Positions 45,977 to 59,381 of a DNA stretch of 64,000 bases are shown piece by piece. The DNA is from Pyrenopolyporus hunteri (lineage: Eukaryota; Ascomycota; Sordariomycetes; Xylariales; Hypoxylaceae), in contig CADCXC010000010.1 in NCBI GenBank assembly GCA_902806595.1, positions 558,001 through 622,000 of the forward strand. The letters run 5' to 3'. Numbering within the stretch: the first letter of the stretch is position 1; every line of letters begins with the position of its first letter. A program made the position numbers and the translations under genes. The notes under the pieces were generated by a model. That model was not told where the DNA came from, did not search any database, and saw only the letters and a list, made by a program, of their open reading frames with translations.

Positions 45977-48719
45977 TGTAGGTGTTGCTTCTCCTGTTTC
46001 TCCTTATTTTTCTACTTGTCCGTCTAAAATCACTATCCTCTAGGCAAGCTACCTAACTCTAGTCACCGTATGTTATCTTATAATGGTGTAGTTAGGGTTG
46101 ACCCCGAATACGTCCCGGCGTGATAAGGTTTTTTCCCAATTGCCTTTCTAGGAAGTTCAATGGATGGGTGAGGAGGTATTGGGTTCACTTATACATTCTC
46201 GGTGCCTTATATCGTTCTTAGGAGAGTTAGGACTAGAAGACTAGGAGGATGCCGAAGGACGCGAGCTAGCCCGTGACCCACTGGGCGTTAGATATACCAA
46301 CTCGAGCTAGTTGGGCTGTCATGCACCACGGTGAAACCGACTGTACCATAACTATGGTTCACGATGTAACGGCCCCTACCTGAGGAGGTTCGCGCGCTGC
46401 ATCATATGCCATATTCGGTAAACTATCAGGTTAACGTCCCAGCTGGTTAGGGAGGTCAGGAAGCTACCAATAACTAAGCTTCGGAGGGGAAGTTGTCGAT
46501 CAGTTACTCTGGGGAATAATAAAAACCGAGCTTTGAAATTTTGCTTTTTTTTTCGTCGTCCTCTCACGCTGCGCCATTGTCGACATAATACATCATCGAC
46601 TTACGCAGCCATGACGAACTCACCTTGGCAGAATAAAAAACGGTTGAGCAGAGAACTGGCTATATTACATAGTAAGTAGTATCCTCGCGTTCCACCTGCT
46701 CGGCTCCCGGCATATAAGTGTAATCGCTGTACACTTGTTGATAAAAGGGACAAAGCATTCAGGGAACTTCACGTCCCTCGCTAGCGTGACATTCAGTGAC
46801 ATTCGGACCTGCATGTCAATTGAAACCATAAGACCGGAGTCTAGCTACGAAGCCGATTGACGCCCGGTACGAGTCTACGAGCTCGTTGCAGACCAATACT
46901 TTTGGACGTTGCTTATAATAGGGGTAAACTGCAAATGATGTATTGTACATATGGATGGTTAGAAATAAAAGGGGACAAGGAAATTTTAACTCGAACGTAG
47001 GTAAGGGTAGACAAAATGCCTGAGAATTCGATTGAGTGGTACAGTACGAGACGATTCTTGTTTAAAGCTCCGAGCTTAAGAATAAAATCTTGTTCTTCTT
47101 CCTCCATGTTTCTGAATTTTGGACCTGCCGAATACGTGGTTAGTAGTGATTTGGTATCCATACTTTCCATGACCGCGTGACGCCGGTAAGCCACAGCAGA
47201 GTATGCAGTTCTTCGGTGACTAATACCGATAAGCATACACGAGGTGCCGTTGTTAGTTGTTTCCGTCGTACTTATTACCTACGGTGTAGCCAAGGCCGGT
47301 GTGGGAAGGCCATCTACATAGGCGATTGACCGCTCCTTCATGCCGGGTTACAGTGCCGAGCAGTAGGCACGATGCCTAACTCCTTAAGCCTGCTGCTAGA
47401 GGGGTGAGGTTAACACGGGTTTCTATGGCGCTGTATGGGATATAAGGAGGGGATTGAATTGAATGCAGTCATGAGTGCGCAGATAAAGATAGTCGTGTCA
47501 GGAGAGAACATCTAGACTTCCGTTATGCTATAGTACCTAATGTAATAAAGAGTCACTGAGATTTCTTGACTGCTATTAAACTGGGGAGATTCAATGACCC
47601 TTGAAATGAAAGCAGCGGGGAGACACAAGCTTCGCGGTAACGGCCTCCGAGATAACTTGTTACTGGGTGGTCCCGTGGAAGCGGTTTGCTTCGCTTATTT
47701 TTCATCGGTGGGGGTAGGTAGCTTTGGCGTTACCTGAATAGTAACGGGTTAGGGAAAGAATTTCTTTATGTGTTTTGCACGGAGGAATCTCTGTGATTTG
47801 ATTGCTTTGTATCAGTTGAGGTAACAAGAGTGAGAGTTTGCTCTTCTGTTTTTGCCCCCTCTTCTGAAAGGACTTTAGGTACTATGTACCACTTATGGCA
47901 CAAATGATTTTGTATCTCCCCGCCACAAGTCCCACGCCACAAATTATCCCACGGTAGCCACAGTCCTTCCATCGATTTCTTTCCTTATACGAAACACTGA
48001 TTAACTCCACTTTCGCTCACATCCCAGATCTTTTCCTCCACAATCTCCGCAACTCAATCATGTATTATGTACCTCCTAGAGACATCGTCAACCGCCCACT
48101 GAGCCAAGTATGCATCGTATGCATTAGCGTTGATGATGTAAGGCGTATTGTACGCCTTCGTCAATTAGCCTCGAGTAGCTGTTGAGATTTCGAATCTATT
48201 TGTTTTTCTCTTTCCCATAGTCCTTCAATTAAAGGTCTTAGCACGTACATGTACCTACTAACCGGTTTTCTAGACTAACGCCACGGTGTGACTAATCCGG
48301 GCGAGTACACACCTAGGTATCCGTATTGTACACCTGTATTGGATGGTACCTACCCGGTATTTAGGTGGTCAAGGCTCCCCGCCGCGGCTGGCAGCCTGAG
48401 GCGCACGTACCTACGTACCACTTTAACGCGACTTTCCGACTCTTGGAACTGCCACCAACTCCAAATGTTTAACCGCAATATGAATCGCTTCTGATCCATT
48501 TCCCAAACAACTTTTTTCGTCAGACTAGTCTGGCGGGTGGGTTAGATGACGGTGCAGCGCTATCTCTATCGCCACTTTTCGATGAAATCCGTCCTCGTTA
48601 TACATTCATACTTGCCCTGACATGAAGTAATCCTTTACAGATATCCTTGCGTTCGCGAACGTCCCCCGACAACGCCGAGGAGAAATTCTACGACGCTAGA
48701 AGCGCGCGCGCGCGCGACC
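45977..48719. other. intergenic, 2.7 kb, no gene seen
   Basis: Only short frames, the longest 107 codons on the minus strand (46913-47236), without motif. AGGTACCT-type tracts are at about 48245-48260 and 48310-48360. The last 100 bp form the TAF1 leader and end in the CG run listed separately. Confidence 0.4.
48702..48716. repeat. alternating (GC) run adjoining the TAF1 start codon
   Basis: Fifteen alternating G/C bases end three bases before the ATG at 48720, which sits in an ACCATGG context. Such a run can adopt left-handed DNA and would form a strong structure in the mRNA leader. Confidence 0.9.
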
Positions 48720-51700
48720 ATGGATCGCCTTACGGAGGAGTCGAAGGGCTCCGACCCTGTTCGCGTGGATGGTATCACTATTAAGGAAGAGGAGGCCGAG
48801 CACGATCAGGTCATGGGTACGTCCTTCCAGGACATCGACTGGGCTGCCCAGGAGCAGCAGGATGAAGATGACATCAACAAGATGTTTAGCGACGAGGGAA
48901 GGGTCACTATGCCCGAAAATCTCGAAGCTTTCGCCGATAAAGAAATCGATCAGACGAACAAGGCAGCCGATGCCGTCGACTTCGAAGACATTAGCGATAG
49001 TGACCTGGCCTCCGACGACGGCGACGACGGCTCCAGTGCGGCTGCGGGCGCCGGTATCTCGCAAGTTCCGGGCCTTACCGAAGATGAGGGTGCTAGCCAT
49101 GATACGGAATATATGGACGACCTCTTCGGAGGCGGTCCCGAGGGGGAAAACGATTACCTTCCGTCCTCGCCCCCGCCTGCCGATACCCCGGCGCCGCAGC
49201 CCTTCGGCGGCTTGACTATGCCAAGCAAGGCGCCACCGGTGAAGGAGCGCGACGTGACAGATGAAACTTGGAAGAATATGTCGTTTGAGGAGAGGCAGAG
49301 ACTCAACTTCCCTCTGGATAACCAGTCGATAGTTGATAAGTGGATGAATCAAGTGAGCAAGGAGGATTCGTCGCTTCAGAAGGCTCCCGAAAACGTGGAA
49401 GAGCTTTTGGCACAAAAGTTCCCAGGGTTTGCAAAGCATAAGGTTCTCTACCTCAACCAGCTCTTCCCAGAATGGCCGGCCGAATACATGTATAAGCAAC
49501 CTGCGAACAAAGACAAAGAGCCTCCCGAATTCGTGCCGACTAAGCTTGAGCTAGAACTAGAAGCCGACTCCTCCAAGCTCTTCAGGATTCCGGAGAGCGC
49601 CCTGGGCGGCCAGAGAGCCAGCTATAACGATGAGGAGGACTGGGGGTTGGACGCCACGGAAAGCGCCTCAGAACAGTCAGACTCGGAGCAGTCTCTCGTC
49701 GGAGGCTTCAGGCTGGACGAGATCGCTACAATCTGTGATGATTGGACATCTTGGTTTGCACTGCCTGAGCCTTCCGACTCGAAGGCGGTCACGGTCGATG
49801 CCAACGACGAAATGGACGATTGGGAGAGGGAATTCTTACAGCCGCAAGCTAAGAACACCCAATTGAAATTTAAGCCCGGTCTCCCGAAGCTCCTGTCCTT
49901 TGACGTCTGGCGCGTCGACGACTTTCAGCAGGAGACGCGGCGTGCTAGTAAACGCGTCAGGCTTGACTATGACGACCCTTACCTCTTGATCGATAAGGAA
50001 GGCGAGCGGGAGCGGCCGTCTAAGCGTCCGAAAGCTGATGAGAAGACTAAGCGCATGGCAAATGGCCAGCTACGGAGGGATGTCGTCCATCACTTTAACC
50101 TATCCAACGACGACGCCTACGATGCGCTGAAGGCTAATCACAAGAGCAAAGTCAGAGCAACTCTATCCAACCTCTCCGTGGAGCACAGCTTGCCCGCGCT
50201 TAAGTTAACCTTCCCCTTCTACCGGACGAAAGTCGATGGCAAGCCCTGGGAGCATCATCGCAAGAAGTTCGAGATCGAGAAGGTCGTGAAGCATGCCATC
50301 GGCGTGCGCAAGCCCTCTAAGGTTAGGCGTAAGGATATGAGAGGGAAGAGTAACCAGGAGATCTTCAGGACGACAAAGGATCTTAGCCTGAACGATAACT
50401 CTGCCGCAGTTCTTTTCGAGTACTGCGAGGAATTCCCCATCATGATGTCAAACTTTGGCATGGGTAGTCGCGTAATCAACTACTACCGCCGCAAAGATCG
50501 AAATGACGAGGATAAGATCCCGAAACTCGATATTGGCGAAGGTCACCCGCTGCTACCAGAAGATAGGTCGCCCTTTTCCATCTTCGGAACCGTGGACCCG
50601 GGCGAGACGGTCCCCACGTTGCACAACGAGATGTACCGGGCTCCGATCTTCAAGCACGAGCCCAGACCGAACGATTTCCTCCTCGGGTATTCCACGAACG
50701 CTACGGAGGGCCCGAAGTTCTATCTTCGCAACATTGATCACGTGTACACAGTTGGCCAGACTTTCCCTTCCTTGGAGGTCCCCGGACCGCACGCCAGGAA
50801 GGTTACGAACACGTCAAAGAACCGCCTGAAGATGATTGCGTACCGTATGATGAAGAAGAAGGAAACCCAAGACGTGGGCCTTAGCGAGATCACGCCTCAC
50901 GTGTTTGAAAAGCCCGACCCGCAGAATCGACAGAAGATGAAGGAATTCTTACTTTACGATAGAGAGCGGAAAACGTGGGTGCTACCGGAAGGTCAGACCT
51001 TGATGGATGAATCTGCCATACGAGCAATGATCAAGCCGGAGGATGCTTGCCTGATAGAAGCTATGCAAGTAGGCCAGCAGTTGCTAGCAAATGCCGGCTA
51101 CGACCCCAAGGATAGGGATGAGGAAGACGAAGGCGCGGAAGAACCTTTAATTGCAAAAATGGCACCGTGGGAACTTACCAAGAACTTCATCGACGCTAGC
51201 GCAGGCAAGGCCATGGTGGCCCTCCACGGCGAAGGCGATCCTACCGGCCACGGACTCGGATTCAGTTTTATCAAAACCTCTATGAAAGGTGGGTATATCA
51301 ACGCCGTGCAGGGTCCCCTGGCTACGTCGGCGGACGCCATCGAGCGCGAACGCAAAGCAAACGGTGGCCACTCGTACAACGTCAAGAAGCAGCAGGACAT
51401 GTACAATGCAGCTATCCGGCAGATTTGGGAGAGGCAGAAGGCCACGCTTAGCGATCCTACTACCCATGACGATGCCGATGTCCTCGATACGGCTAACGAG
51501 GACGACCGCTTCAATTCGAGGCCGGCCGATGCGACTCCCGCGCCCCTAGACGACGGCCGTAGCCAGTTCAGCCGTCTAAGCGCGGCTAGTAGATCAGGCA
51601 AGAAGAAACTCAAGATTACTCGAAAGAAGCTGAACGATGCCGGGGAGGTTACAACGGAGACCGTCATCTTGGATGACCCGGTTGTTATCAGAAACTATCT

Positions 51701-52420
51701 CAAGCAGCGTCGGGAGATAGAAGAAAAGAATAGAGAGTAAGTTGGCGTATTACGAGCTACAGGAGTCGATACTAACGCGGTATCTTCACTCTAGCGTTTA
51801 CAGCTTGCAGCCCACTGCTGATGCCGATGATAATCGGGAGAAGCAGAAACTGTAAGTAGTACAATTCGAATTTCCCACAACATTTACTAACCGTTCGACA
51901 GCGTGGATAAGGAACTTTCGCGATTGCTCAAGAACCAAGACCGACGACAAATTCGCGAGAAGCAAGGCAAGAGCAAGAAGAAGAGACCCAACGACGCAAA
52001 CCCGGATGCGTCTCCGGATCCGCCCGTCAGCGGCGATAAGGCGTCAGCGGGTACGACCCGAAAATGTGCCAACTGCGGCCAAGTCGGACATATCAAAACT
52101 AACAAGAGGTACTGGCACCACTGCTCTTCCAAAATCCCATATGACGCCTGAAAAACGCGTATCGTGACATGCCACTACTCGTCCTAGTCTCTCTTATGAG
52201 CCTCTGTACGCGCGCGATCTAAGGCTGTCTCATGTCACATGCGACCTTGTCATATTCAGTTATGCATCGCCGATAACGTAATATCATACGCTAACGTTTT
52301 ACTTGCAGTAAATGTCCTTTACTAAATGGTACCATCACAACGAGCAACGGAGGTGCCGACCACGGGGGATTTGGCTCTTTTGGTGCACCGTCCGCTGGGC
52401 CGTCATCAGCTAACGAATGA
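48720..52420 (+). CDS. taf1: TFIID subunit 1 (TAF1)
   Basis: Four exons, 48720-51736, 51795-51851, 51902-52108 and 52309-52420 (1131 codons, 1130 aa), all GT-AG. TAF1 is the scaffold of TFIID at Pol II promoters and contacts TBP, TAF7 and promoter DNA. The acidic N-terminus contains FQDIDWAAQEQQDEDDINKM, a TAND-like TBP-binding segment. The conserved DUF3591 core runs about residues 430-900 (LPALKLTFPFYRTKVDGKPW, VLFEYCEEFPIMMSNFGMGS, MAPWELTKNFIDASAGKAMV, GHGLGFSFIKTSMKGGY). Near residue 1079 there is a zinc knuckle, CANCGQVGH...KC, completed by the last splice. There are no bromodomains, as in other fungal TAF1 proteins. Exon 2 is only 57 nt. The short tail is Gly/Ser-rich. Confidence 0.95.
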
Positions 52421-55400
52421 GAAATTTCTCTGACGATGATTGATTCCTATTTCTCACTAACGGAGTCGTTTAATGAACCCGGACTGCATGGCATAAGCGA
52501 TTGGGACGAGACTCTTTTCATCTCCTATTCCCATTCCCATTTCCTCGATCGCATCGACTCCTTTTTCTTCGAGGAAGTATAACCACGCAGCCAGGATGTA
52601 TAAATTTACCCAAAACGGCATTAGGGGCGGTAACCTCGAGTCGGTTGATAGACCCGGATACGGTTAGGAGAGCGGCCAAATTTGGAAGCATAGGTAGGTA
52701 GGCATGGTGTTCAGGTTCCAGAATTTGCTTTGCATGGCTACGTCGATGCGTATAGGGGGATTTACAAAATTACGCTCGAAGATAGAAGGCCTGACGCGTC
52801 CGTCTACTACTACGTGGTTGGATGGCATATGGTCCTCTGCATGCAAGTTGTCTGCACCATCCAGACTCCTGGGAAGCATGGTGAGCGCTTAGACAGGATA
52901 GGATAACAATTGCAAAGGACGTTTTGGGCTTTCTAGAAGCCTTCCGTAGCACCGAAGCCATGTGCGCGCAAGCATGTATAGGCTATACTTAGAAAGAGGT
53001 GTGCGATGCATACCGTAACCCGCCATGCCGTCAGCCTTGGGCGTAATACTGACGTGCAGCCGTGCCACGTGGGTGCGGAGTGTTTCTCGCTATTCTCTGC
53101 CATCCTCAAATCGGGGTTGTGGGAAGAGGAAAAAATTTTTTCTTCTATGCCTTTCCCCTTTCCGATAGATATTACTACCCAGGCGCCCAGCTCTGCTTCT
53201 TGCAGCAACCGAGGACGACATATGCGGTGAAGTAGGTGGTAATGAAAAGTCTTGAGAGGAACGCTTTAGTCAATGGTGGTAATCAAATGTGACAGTACCT
53301 CCACATGTGGAGTCAATATTGTGACATCGTATTATGTGCAGATGGACCTGTTTCCGCTAAAGAGATACAGATAGAAGGCAGCCAAAGAACAAAAGGAACG
53401 GAGATATACGAGTTGTTGCACATTGGCACAGAAGACGGTCAGACTCGTGTGGGATCGCGTACCTGACTAGCTCTATACCCCAGTAACCCACCAGGTCTCC
53501 TCCTATCTTTACTCGGCGTAACACAACTGTTTAGCTACCCTTATGTGGGCATAGATACAAGGCCGCAGGGCCATATGTAATACAAGGCACGGCAGACGCG
53601 GCAGGGGGATAAGATAGGTAACGACGGGGTAAGGGCTGGAGCGGCGGGGAATAATTGTTCTTGCATAATCCGTAGCTGAGTTCCATGGGGGCGGCGGTGG
53701 AATAGGTAGGGAAGAGATCGTAGGGAAAAGAAGCATGGGCCAAGGCAGTGTAGGTATGTAGGTTCGGCACCGGGGCTCCGGTCCCGATAAATTTCGAAGT
53801 TTTCTGCTCGACATGAGGCACTGCAACGTCGATATTGATCCTATCCACGATCACGATCATGTTCAAAGCGTGGCTACCTAGTTGAGTCGAGGCTTTCGGC
53901 CCCGCCGGTCTAGGATACTAGGGCTCGACTCAGTTCGAACTTCGATCCGAGCCGCTAGCCCGTTCATCCGATAGCGAGGGAGTAGCGTGGCAGCCATGTC
54001 GCGTGGCATTGCGCCTGGATCCCGCCCCCATCCCCCGTCCAAGATGTTCGGTGTCAATGCCGGAAGCCAAAAGCAAGCAATGCCTACGCTCGTGGCCCCC
54101 GACGTCACCGGAGCAAGGAGAAAGTCTGGTCGGGGAGTTATAGAAGTTACGCTATACCAAGTACCCCTACGGAGTATAGAGACGACGTCTCACCGTGGGA
54201 CAAACCGTGACTCTCAACCCTTTTCACTTACAAAGTTTTTCCAGTGAGGTCCTATTACGTACTGCCCCCCCGCAACTGCAGCTTGCGACGACTGCATAAC
54301 TTGTAGTCTTACTCCGTGGATTGGGGACTAGCTGAACGACTTCAAACAATGACATGCAGCAGCGACCCCTTTGAGAATGTAATTAAATTCATCGAGATGA
54401 GAGGAGGAACCAATCGGGCCTAACATCATGAAGAAGGGCAAAGGCAGAGAATGGGAGGAAAAAGGTAAAAAGGATTAATTAGCCCAGCACGGACAGGGAA
54501 GAGCAACATGGCCATCATTCCTTCGAGGGGCTGGCCGTATTACGTAGGCGCCACACCCAGCAGAAGAGCCCTTCTCTGTCAGAATTTCATAATCACGGCC
54601 AGCAAACAGAGACGCCCTTTGGTTGTCATCGTCGTCCTCGAGCTCATCAAACTTTCCAGCGCCCTTCTGGAAGAGTTCGGTGGCTGTTTCACTACATGAG
54701 GCCTTTTTGTTTGGTTCCTCTTCCTCTCTTGCTTTCCCCCCAATTCTGGATGGATCATGATTATGCGGTCTGCAGGCGCTGGCGGTATGCAGCAGTGATC
54801 CTGATAAGCAGTGATCAACCACCCAATACCAACGCCAGAGAGGAATAAGAGACTAGAGTTCACTTTCGTAAGGGCGACTTTTCGTTTGTCTATCAAATTA
54901 CCCCCAATTTCCTTCTTTTCTTCGCCAAGTCTCCAGTTTTGATGATCTCTCCTTTTGCTGTTTGTCCCAAGATACATCCATGCCTACCCACGTACCTCGT
55001 CGGTATGCACTACCAGGTACAGGAATATGACATGCGCATGGTGCACACAGTAGCATCGTGCCTAGGACCTATTTTCCGCGTCGTAACATTTCGGTATAGT
55101 ATCAAATCCTCATCGTAACGCAAGATCGTAAAAAGTGACAGCCACGGACAGTACGTCGATTCCACAACACTTGGGTTACATATTGACCCACGCTGCCCTG
55201 CCCACGGCGCACTAAGAGGGTAAATTAGTCTCTCTACTACCCTCTCTGCCCTCTCTACCCTCTTCTATGACCCTCCCAATTACCACCCCCTCGGCGGTTA
55301 ATTCGGGCAAATTATGCCAATTCTGGATAAATTAGCCCACTTAGCTCGCCTAATTCGCGGGCTAATTGGTTGGAAAGGGTAAGCAAGGTGAGGGTTGCGG

Positions 55401-56012
55401 AGTGCAATGGGGCCATCTCCACTGCTATAAATAGCTATTTTTAGCGTTTCGGCTCGGCTGTCGTGCATGGTGGGAATCTCGACTAAGTATCGACATAGGT
55501 AGGTAGGTAGTTACACAGGGTCAACCCGGTCTGGATTTGGGGGGGCCGGGGCCATGCGCGTGCAAAGTAGGTACATCGAATAGCATGGCTCTTGCGGATT
55601 GCGCATCTGGGCAAGCCCAGCCTTGTTTAGGTATATGTACTACCTAAGTATGTATTATTGCGTGCAGCTGCTGCCGAGTTATCACATATGTGTGTACCTT
55701 GCTTCCATGTAGATTAACACCAATGACAGGCCCGTCCCAGACCGTCCTCTTCTCTTCTTCATCTTCTTCATCATCAACAACTCCAAATCTCTCCCGTCCC
55801 GGGCGCTTAATCGTTCCTCGCGAGATATCGGCCCCGATTGACAGCTGCGCCGCCAAGCGGCATGAATCCTACTATCTCCTTAACTGTTTTTATCCGACCC
55901 CGTTCCTTGATCAGCTATTTCACCGTCCCGATTAGTCCTGGTTGTGCTACCGGGACATCGTAACGACCTTACATCGAAGCACACCTAGGTGGTAGACAAC
56001 CTAGCCGGGTAC

Positions 56013-56042
56013 CTAGGTAGGTAGGTAGGTAGGTAGGTAGGT
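56013..56042. repeat. (GGTA)n microsatellite
   Basis: About seven tandem GGTA units directly after GGTACCTA, apparently grown from the dispersed AGGTACCT-type motif. Confidence 0.85.
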
Positions 56043-56329
56043 ACTTTATGCATGTTGGTACAGAATATAGTCGGCACCGAATTACAGCTCGAATACTCCA
56101 TGGTCGCGCTTAAATTCCGATTTTCATGCTGTGAATGGCAGATCAACTTAGAAACGCGAGGATGGTGGGGTGGCAGCGGCAACGGATTCGATCGTTCTCC
56201 CTCGCCATTCCGCTGTGGCTTCGTCGCTATTCTACGTAGTATACGATACGCGACGAGGACTTGGCTGGGAACAGAAGAGTATGTCGCAGTTGCTATAATC
56301 ATAATAGACTTTCTATCCTTGGAGAGGCA

Positions 56330-56400
56330 AGTGTCAAGCATCGGATGTCAAGCGTTAAGCGTTAAGCGTCAGGCGTCAAATGTCAAGCGTCAAACGTCGA
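56330..56400. repeat. degenerate 7-9 bp tandem repeat (GCGTCAA-like)
   Basis: Successive units such as GTCAAGC, GTTAAGC, GTCAGGC and GTCAAAT differ mainly by single transitions and small length changes. No coding potential is evident. Confidence 0.7.
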
Positions 56401-58860
56401 GTCTGCAAGCCATGTACCCCTCCTCTACTATAACCCGAGATAGGTGCATAGATTCGGAAACGCAGAGGTAACCAATTTTGGTAGTCAAGGAGGAAGGAGA
56501 CCGTTCTGGGCTGGGTTTTCCCCGGACCCGGCGCTCGCAGATCTCCGCAAGGGTCCTTCACCCTACGGAGATTATCCATATGAAGTCGAAAGAGTCTTAC
56601 CGTATGGGAGAGCAGCCGGAGCTGCACGGCGCAAGGAACAACAGGATACGAGCCCACGTTTTAGTGAACCCTTAGCGAGTTTAGCGAACGGCAAAATTCA
56701 AAGATGCCGTAGTTTCAAGGGGGCTAATTAACACACATGTAATGGCATCGACGCCGCTGCGTATCGCAATGTGACCTGACACGCTGAATCGGCTGTTCGA
56801 GAAAGTAAGAAGACCTAATTTGCCTCTGCTCGGGGAGGCTTTACCGGAACATACGCACCTAGGTACTTGCATATCTACCTAGGTACCCAGACACATGCGT
56901 ACAGACATATCTAGGGGTGGCTAGGTATGTGTGGCATGTATCCGTAGAGGAGGGATGAGAAATCAATTTGGGGGCGGTTTCAAGTGTTGAAACTACCTAA
57001 CATGTACTACTATTATTCCCGTGGACGAGGGCCGCTTCGGGAGATGGGGATAGAAATTTGCCCGTAACCCGTTCTCCATTGGCCTGACACGTAAAGAAGA
57101 GAGATAGCTAGGGGGTTCGCATGACGATGGATGACGACGAGCGCAGATACCATATGATCCGAATCCCATCGAGCGAGCGCCGACGAAGATCGAAATCGTT
57201 CGGAGACCGGTTCTCTTACGCGCTCGGCGCTGTACTCGAATTCTATCAGGCCGAACGGTTTGTCTGTACGGGTACATGTGTACTAGGTATCATGGGTACG
57301 ATGCAATGTATCTTTGTAGGTAATGATCGATATGTTTGATTCTACTGTACCTAGGTAGGTAAAATGGATACAATACTTACCTAGGTACCTATGTACCCTG
57401 CCTAGGTAGGCACTTACATAGATGTGCTCGTCTAAGCCACACGGCTGTCCTTTTGTTTCCTGTGCCTCTGTCACCGTTGGTTTGGTACAAGTTTGGTTAG
57501 GTAACGTTCAGATGCCTGTCTTTTGGCCCTCGCAGCCTCCGCCATTTTACCCAGAAGTGCTAGCGGCGAAACGAGACAAAAAACTAATTTGTACAGAAAC
57601 GGGCTGTAGAAAGAGGCGGGTCAAGGGTGGGTAGGCCACCCCTGTGGCACTTCAGTCGCGCTACACGCTAGGGCTGCCAGCTAGGAAGGTACCTACCTAA
57701 CTGGGTCTTTAGAGAAGTTCTAACGGTTGTTGGTCAACGAGCATCAGACTTACGTAAGGCTAAGGCTAGGGATAAGGTTAAGACCTACTAAGGCTATAAT
57801 GTATCGATGTAGGTACTTCAGGCTAGGGAGGGTATTTTGTGAGGGAGTAGGTACCTACCTACCAGGTAAGGTATCGTACCGCATGCATCTTTGCCGATAG
57901 CTTTCAGGTTAGGAGGTACTTGACCTGGGTAACACATGAAAACTTGTACGAGACATTGATGTTTGTATTTATAGTACCTGTAGAATACCGGTATCTAAAT
58001 CACCTATATACCTGCGTCTATACTCTATACTCTATACTCTGTACTCTTGTAAAACATAACAATAATGGTGTTGACGAAGGAAATAATTGTAGATCAAGAT
58101 GTGGATTGTGTTCATGATACATCCCTAATGTAGATAGGTAGCGCGCCTTACGGGCCCATTAGTGGAGCGGGTCGGTGAACGGTTAACCTAAAGCCACCTT
58201 TCCGCTCCTAGCGAAAAAAGGGTTCCATGGAGCCAAAGTACCTGACTAGCATTGCTTAAATTCTTAAGCAGACTTGTCCTGAAAAGTGTGTGTGACACCA
58301 TCCCCCCTCCCTCTCTTTTCCCTTCCCCCCCCAATTCCTTGACCTTTTCCCACTTTCTCTGTTTCTCCCGCACACAAAAAACTCGAGTGAACACGATTCT
58401 GTCTATTATTAGAACCAACCACGCCAGATTCAGCCCCATCGTCCTGCAAGTTCCAAGTAGTGCACCGATTGATGTATTGTATCAATGTATATCTCGGGAG
58501 AGGACTGATTGACTGAAGAAAAAGAAGAAGGGAAAAAAAAAGAACGACAATCCATCATAGCCTGGTTTGTTGTTGACCGCGTTGCACTCGCTGCTCTCGT
58601 TGCTCTATACATTATCTCCAAGATCTGGCCTTGAACAAAGATACCTACTTGTACCGCAACTCCACCGCCAATACTTACTTACCTACCTCTGCTTCTCTTA
58701 CCTCCTCCTTCTCTCGTGGATATAACCCGTTCAGAATACAAGAATACAGAATACAGAATACAGAAATCACCGGCGAGCCGTTTCGAATATTAGTACCCGG
58801 CCATTCCTCCCTTATCCCCTCGTCCATCTAACTTAACCATATCCACTCACTCATTCATTC

Positions 58861-59381
58861 AACGTCAACATCATAATCATTGTCATCCTCGTCTACCAGC
58901 CGGCCAGCCAGCATCCACTTGATCAACGATCGCCCTCGCCTCAATTCCCTACAACCCTTCAGCCCCCTCTCGCCTTCACGTCAGATTAAGTCATCGACCG
59001 TCCCGAACATCAGTCCCCAGTCCGAGCCCAGCTCGGTGCAGCCTAGTCCGATATATACTAGCTCGGAACCCTCTCTTCCCGCTGGCCCCCTCCCGTCTGA
59101 TATAACTATAACCTTCTTGCCCTCTTGCCCTTTTACCTCGTGGTCGGGAACCTTAGGATCGGCCAAACCGCTTTTTATGTCGCTATCCGTCGCGTCGTTG
59201 CTATCATTCGAGTTAAGGGGTCTATAATCGCCAGATTTAAAAATCCTACGGCAATTGGGAGGCAAAGCCCTTTGCCGCTTACCCATTATTTAATTTTTTT
59301 TTTCCCTCTCTCTTTCTTTCGCTCTTCTTAATAATACACGTTTGCTTTCTCCACCCATCACACGATTACAGTTGAGGCAAG
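58861..59381. promoter_or_regulatory. probable 5' leader and core promoter of the MADS gene
   Basis: C/T-rich sequence with short ATG frames, ending in TTTTTTTTTCCCTCTCTCTT (about 59294-59313) and the ATG at 59382. A 115-codon frame from 58880 begins at TTG, not ATG, and is Ser/Pro-rich by composition only. Confidence 0.4.

Larger units (their letters stand above)
52421..58860. other. long gene-poor stretch, about 6.4 kb
   Basis: No recognisable gene. The longest frames (about 130 codons, such as 54579-54977 minus and 56052-56471 plus) lack domains. Contents are a (GGTA)n run at 56013-56042, degenerate GCGTCAA-type tandem repeats at 56330-56400, many AGGTACCT tracts (55500, 56870-56890, 57345-57412, 57685-57860), CTATACT repeats at 58018-58042 and AGAATAC repeats at 58733-58762. 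The block 55200-55450 is rich in TTAGCCC/AATTAG words. A pyrimidine tract lies at 58296-58370. Confidence 0.4.

Noticed and set aside
48696..49499. 267-codon minus-strand ORF opposite TAF1
   Set aside because: Antisense shadow of the acidic TAF1 N-terminus, including the CG run.
58880..59227. 115-codon Ser/Pro-rich frame before the MADS gene
   Set aside because: Starts at TTG, has no ATG context and no domain; more likely promoter or leader sequence.
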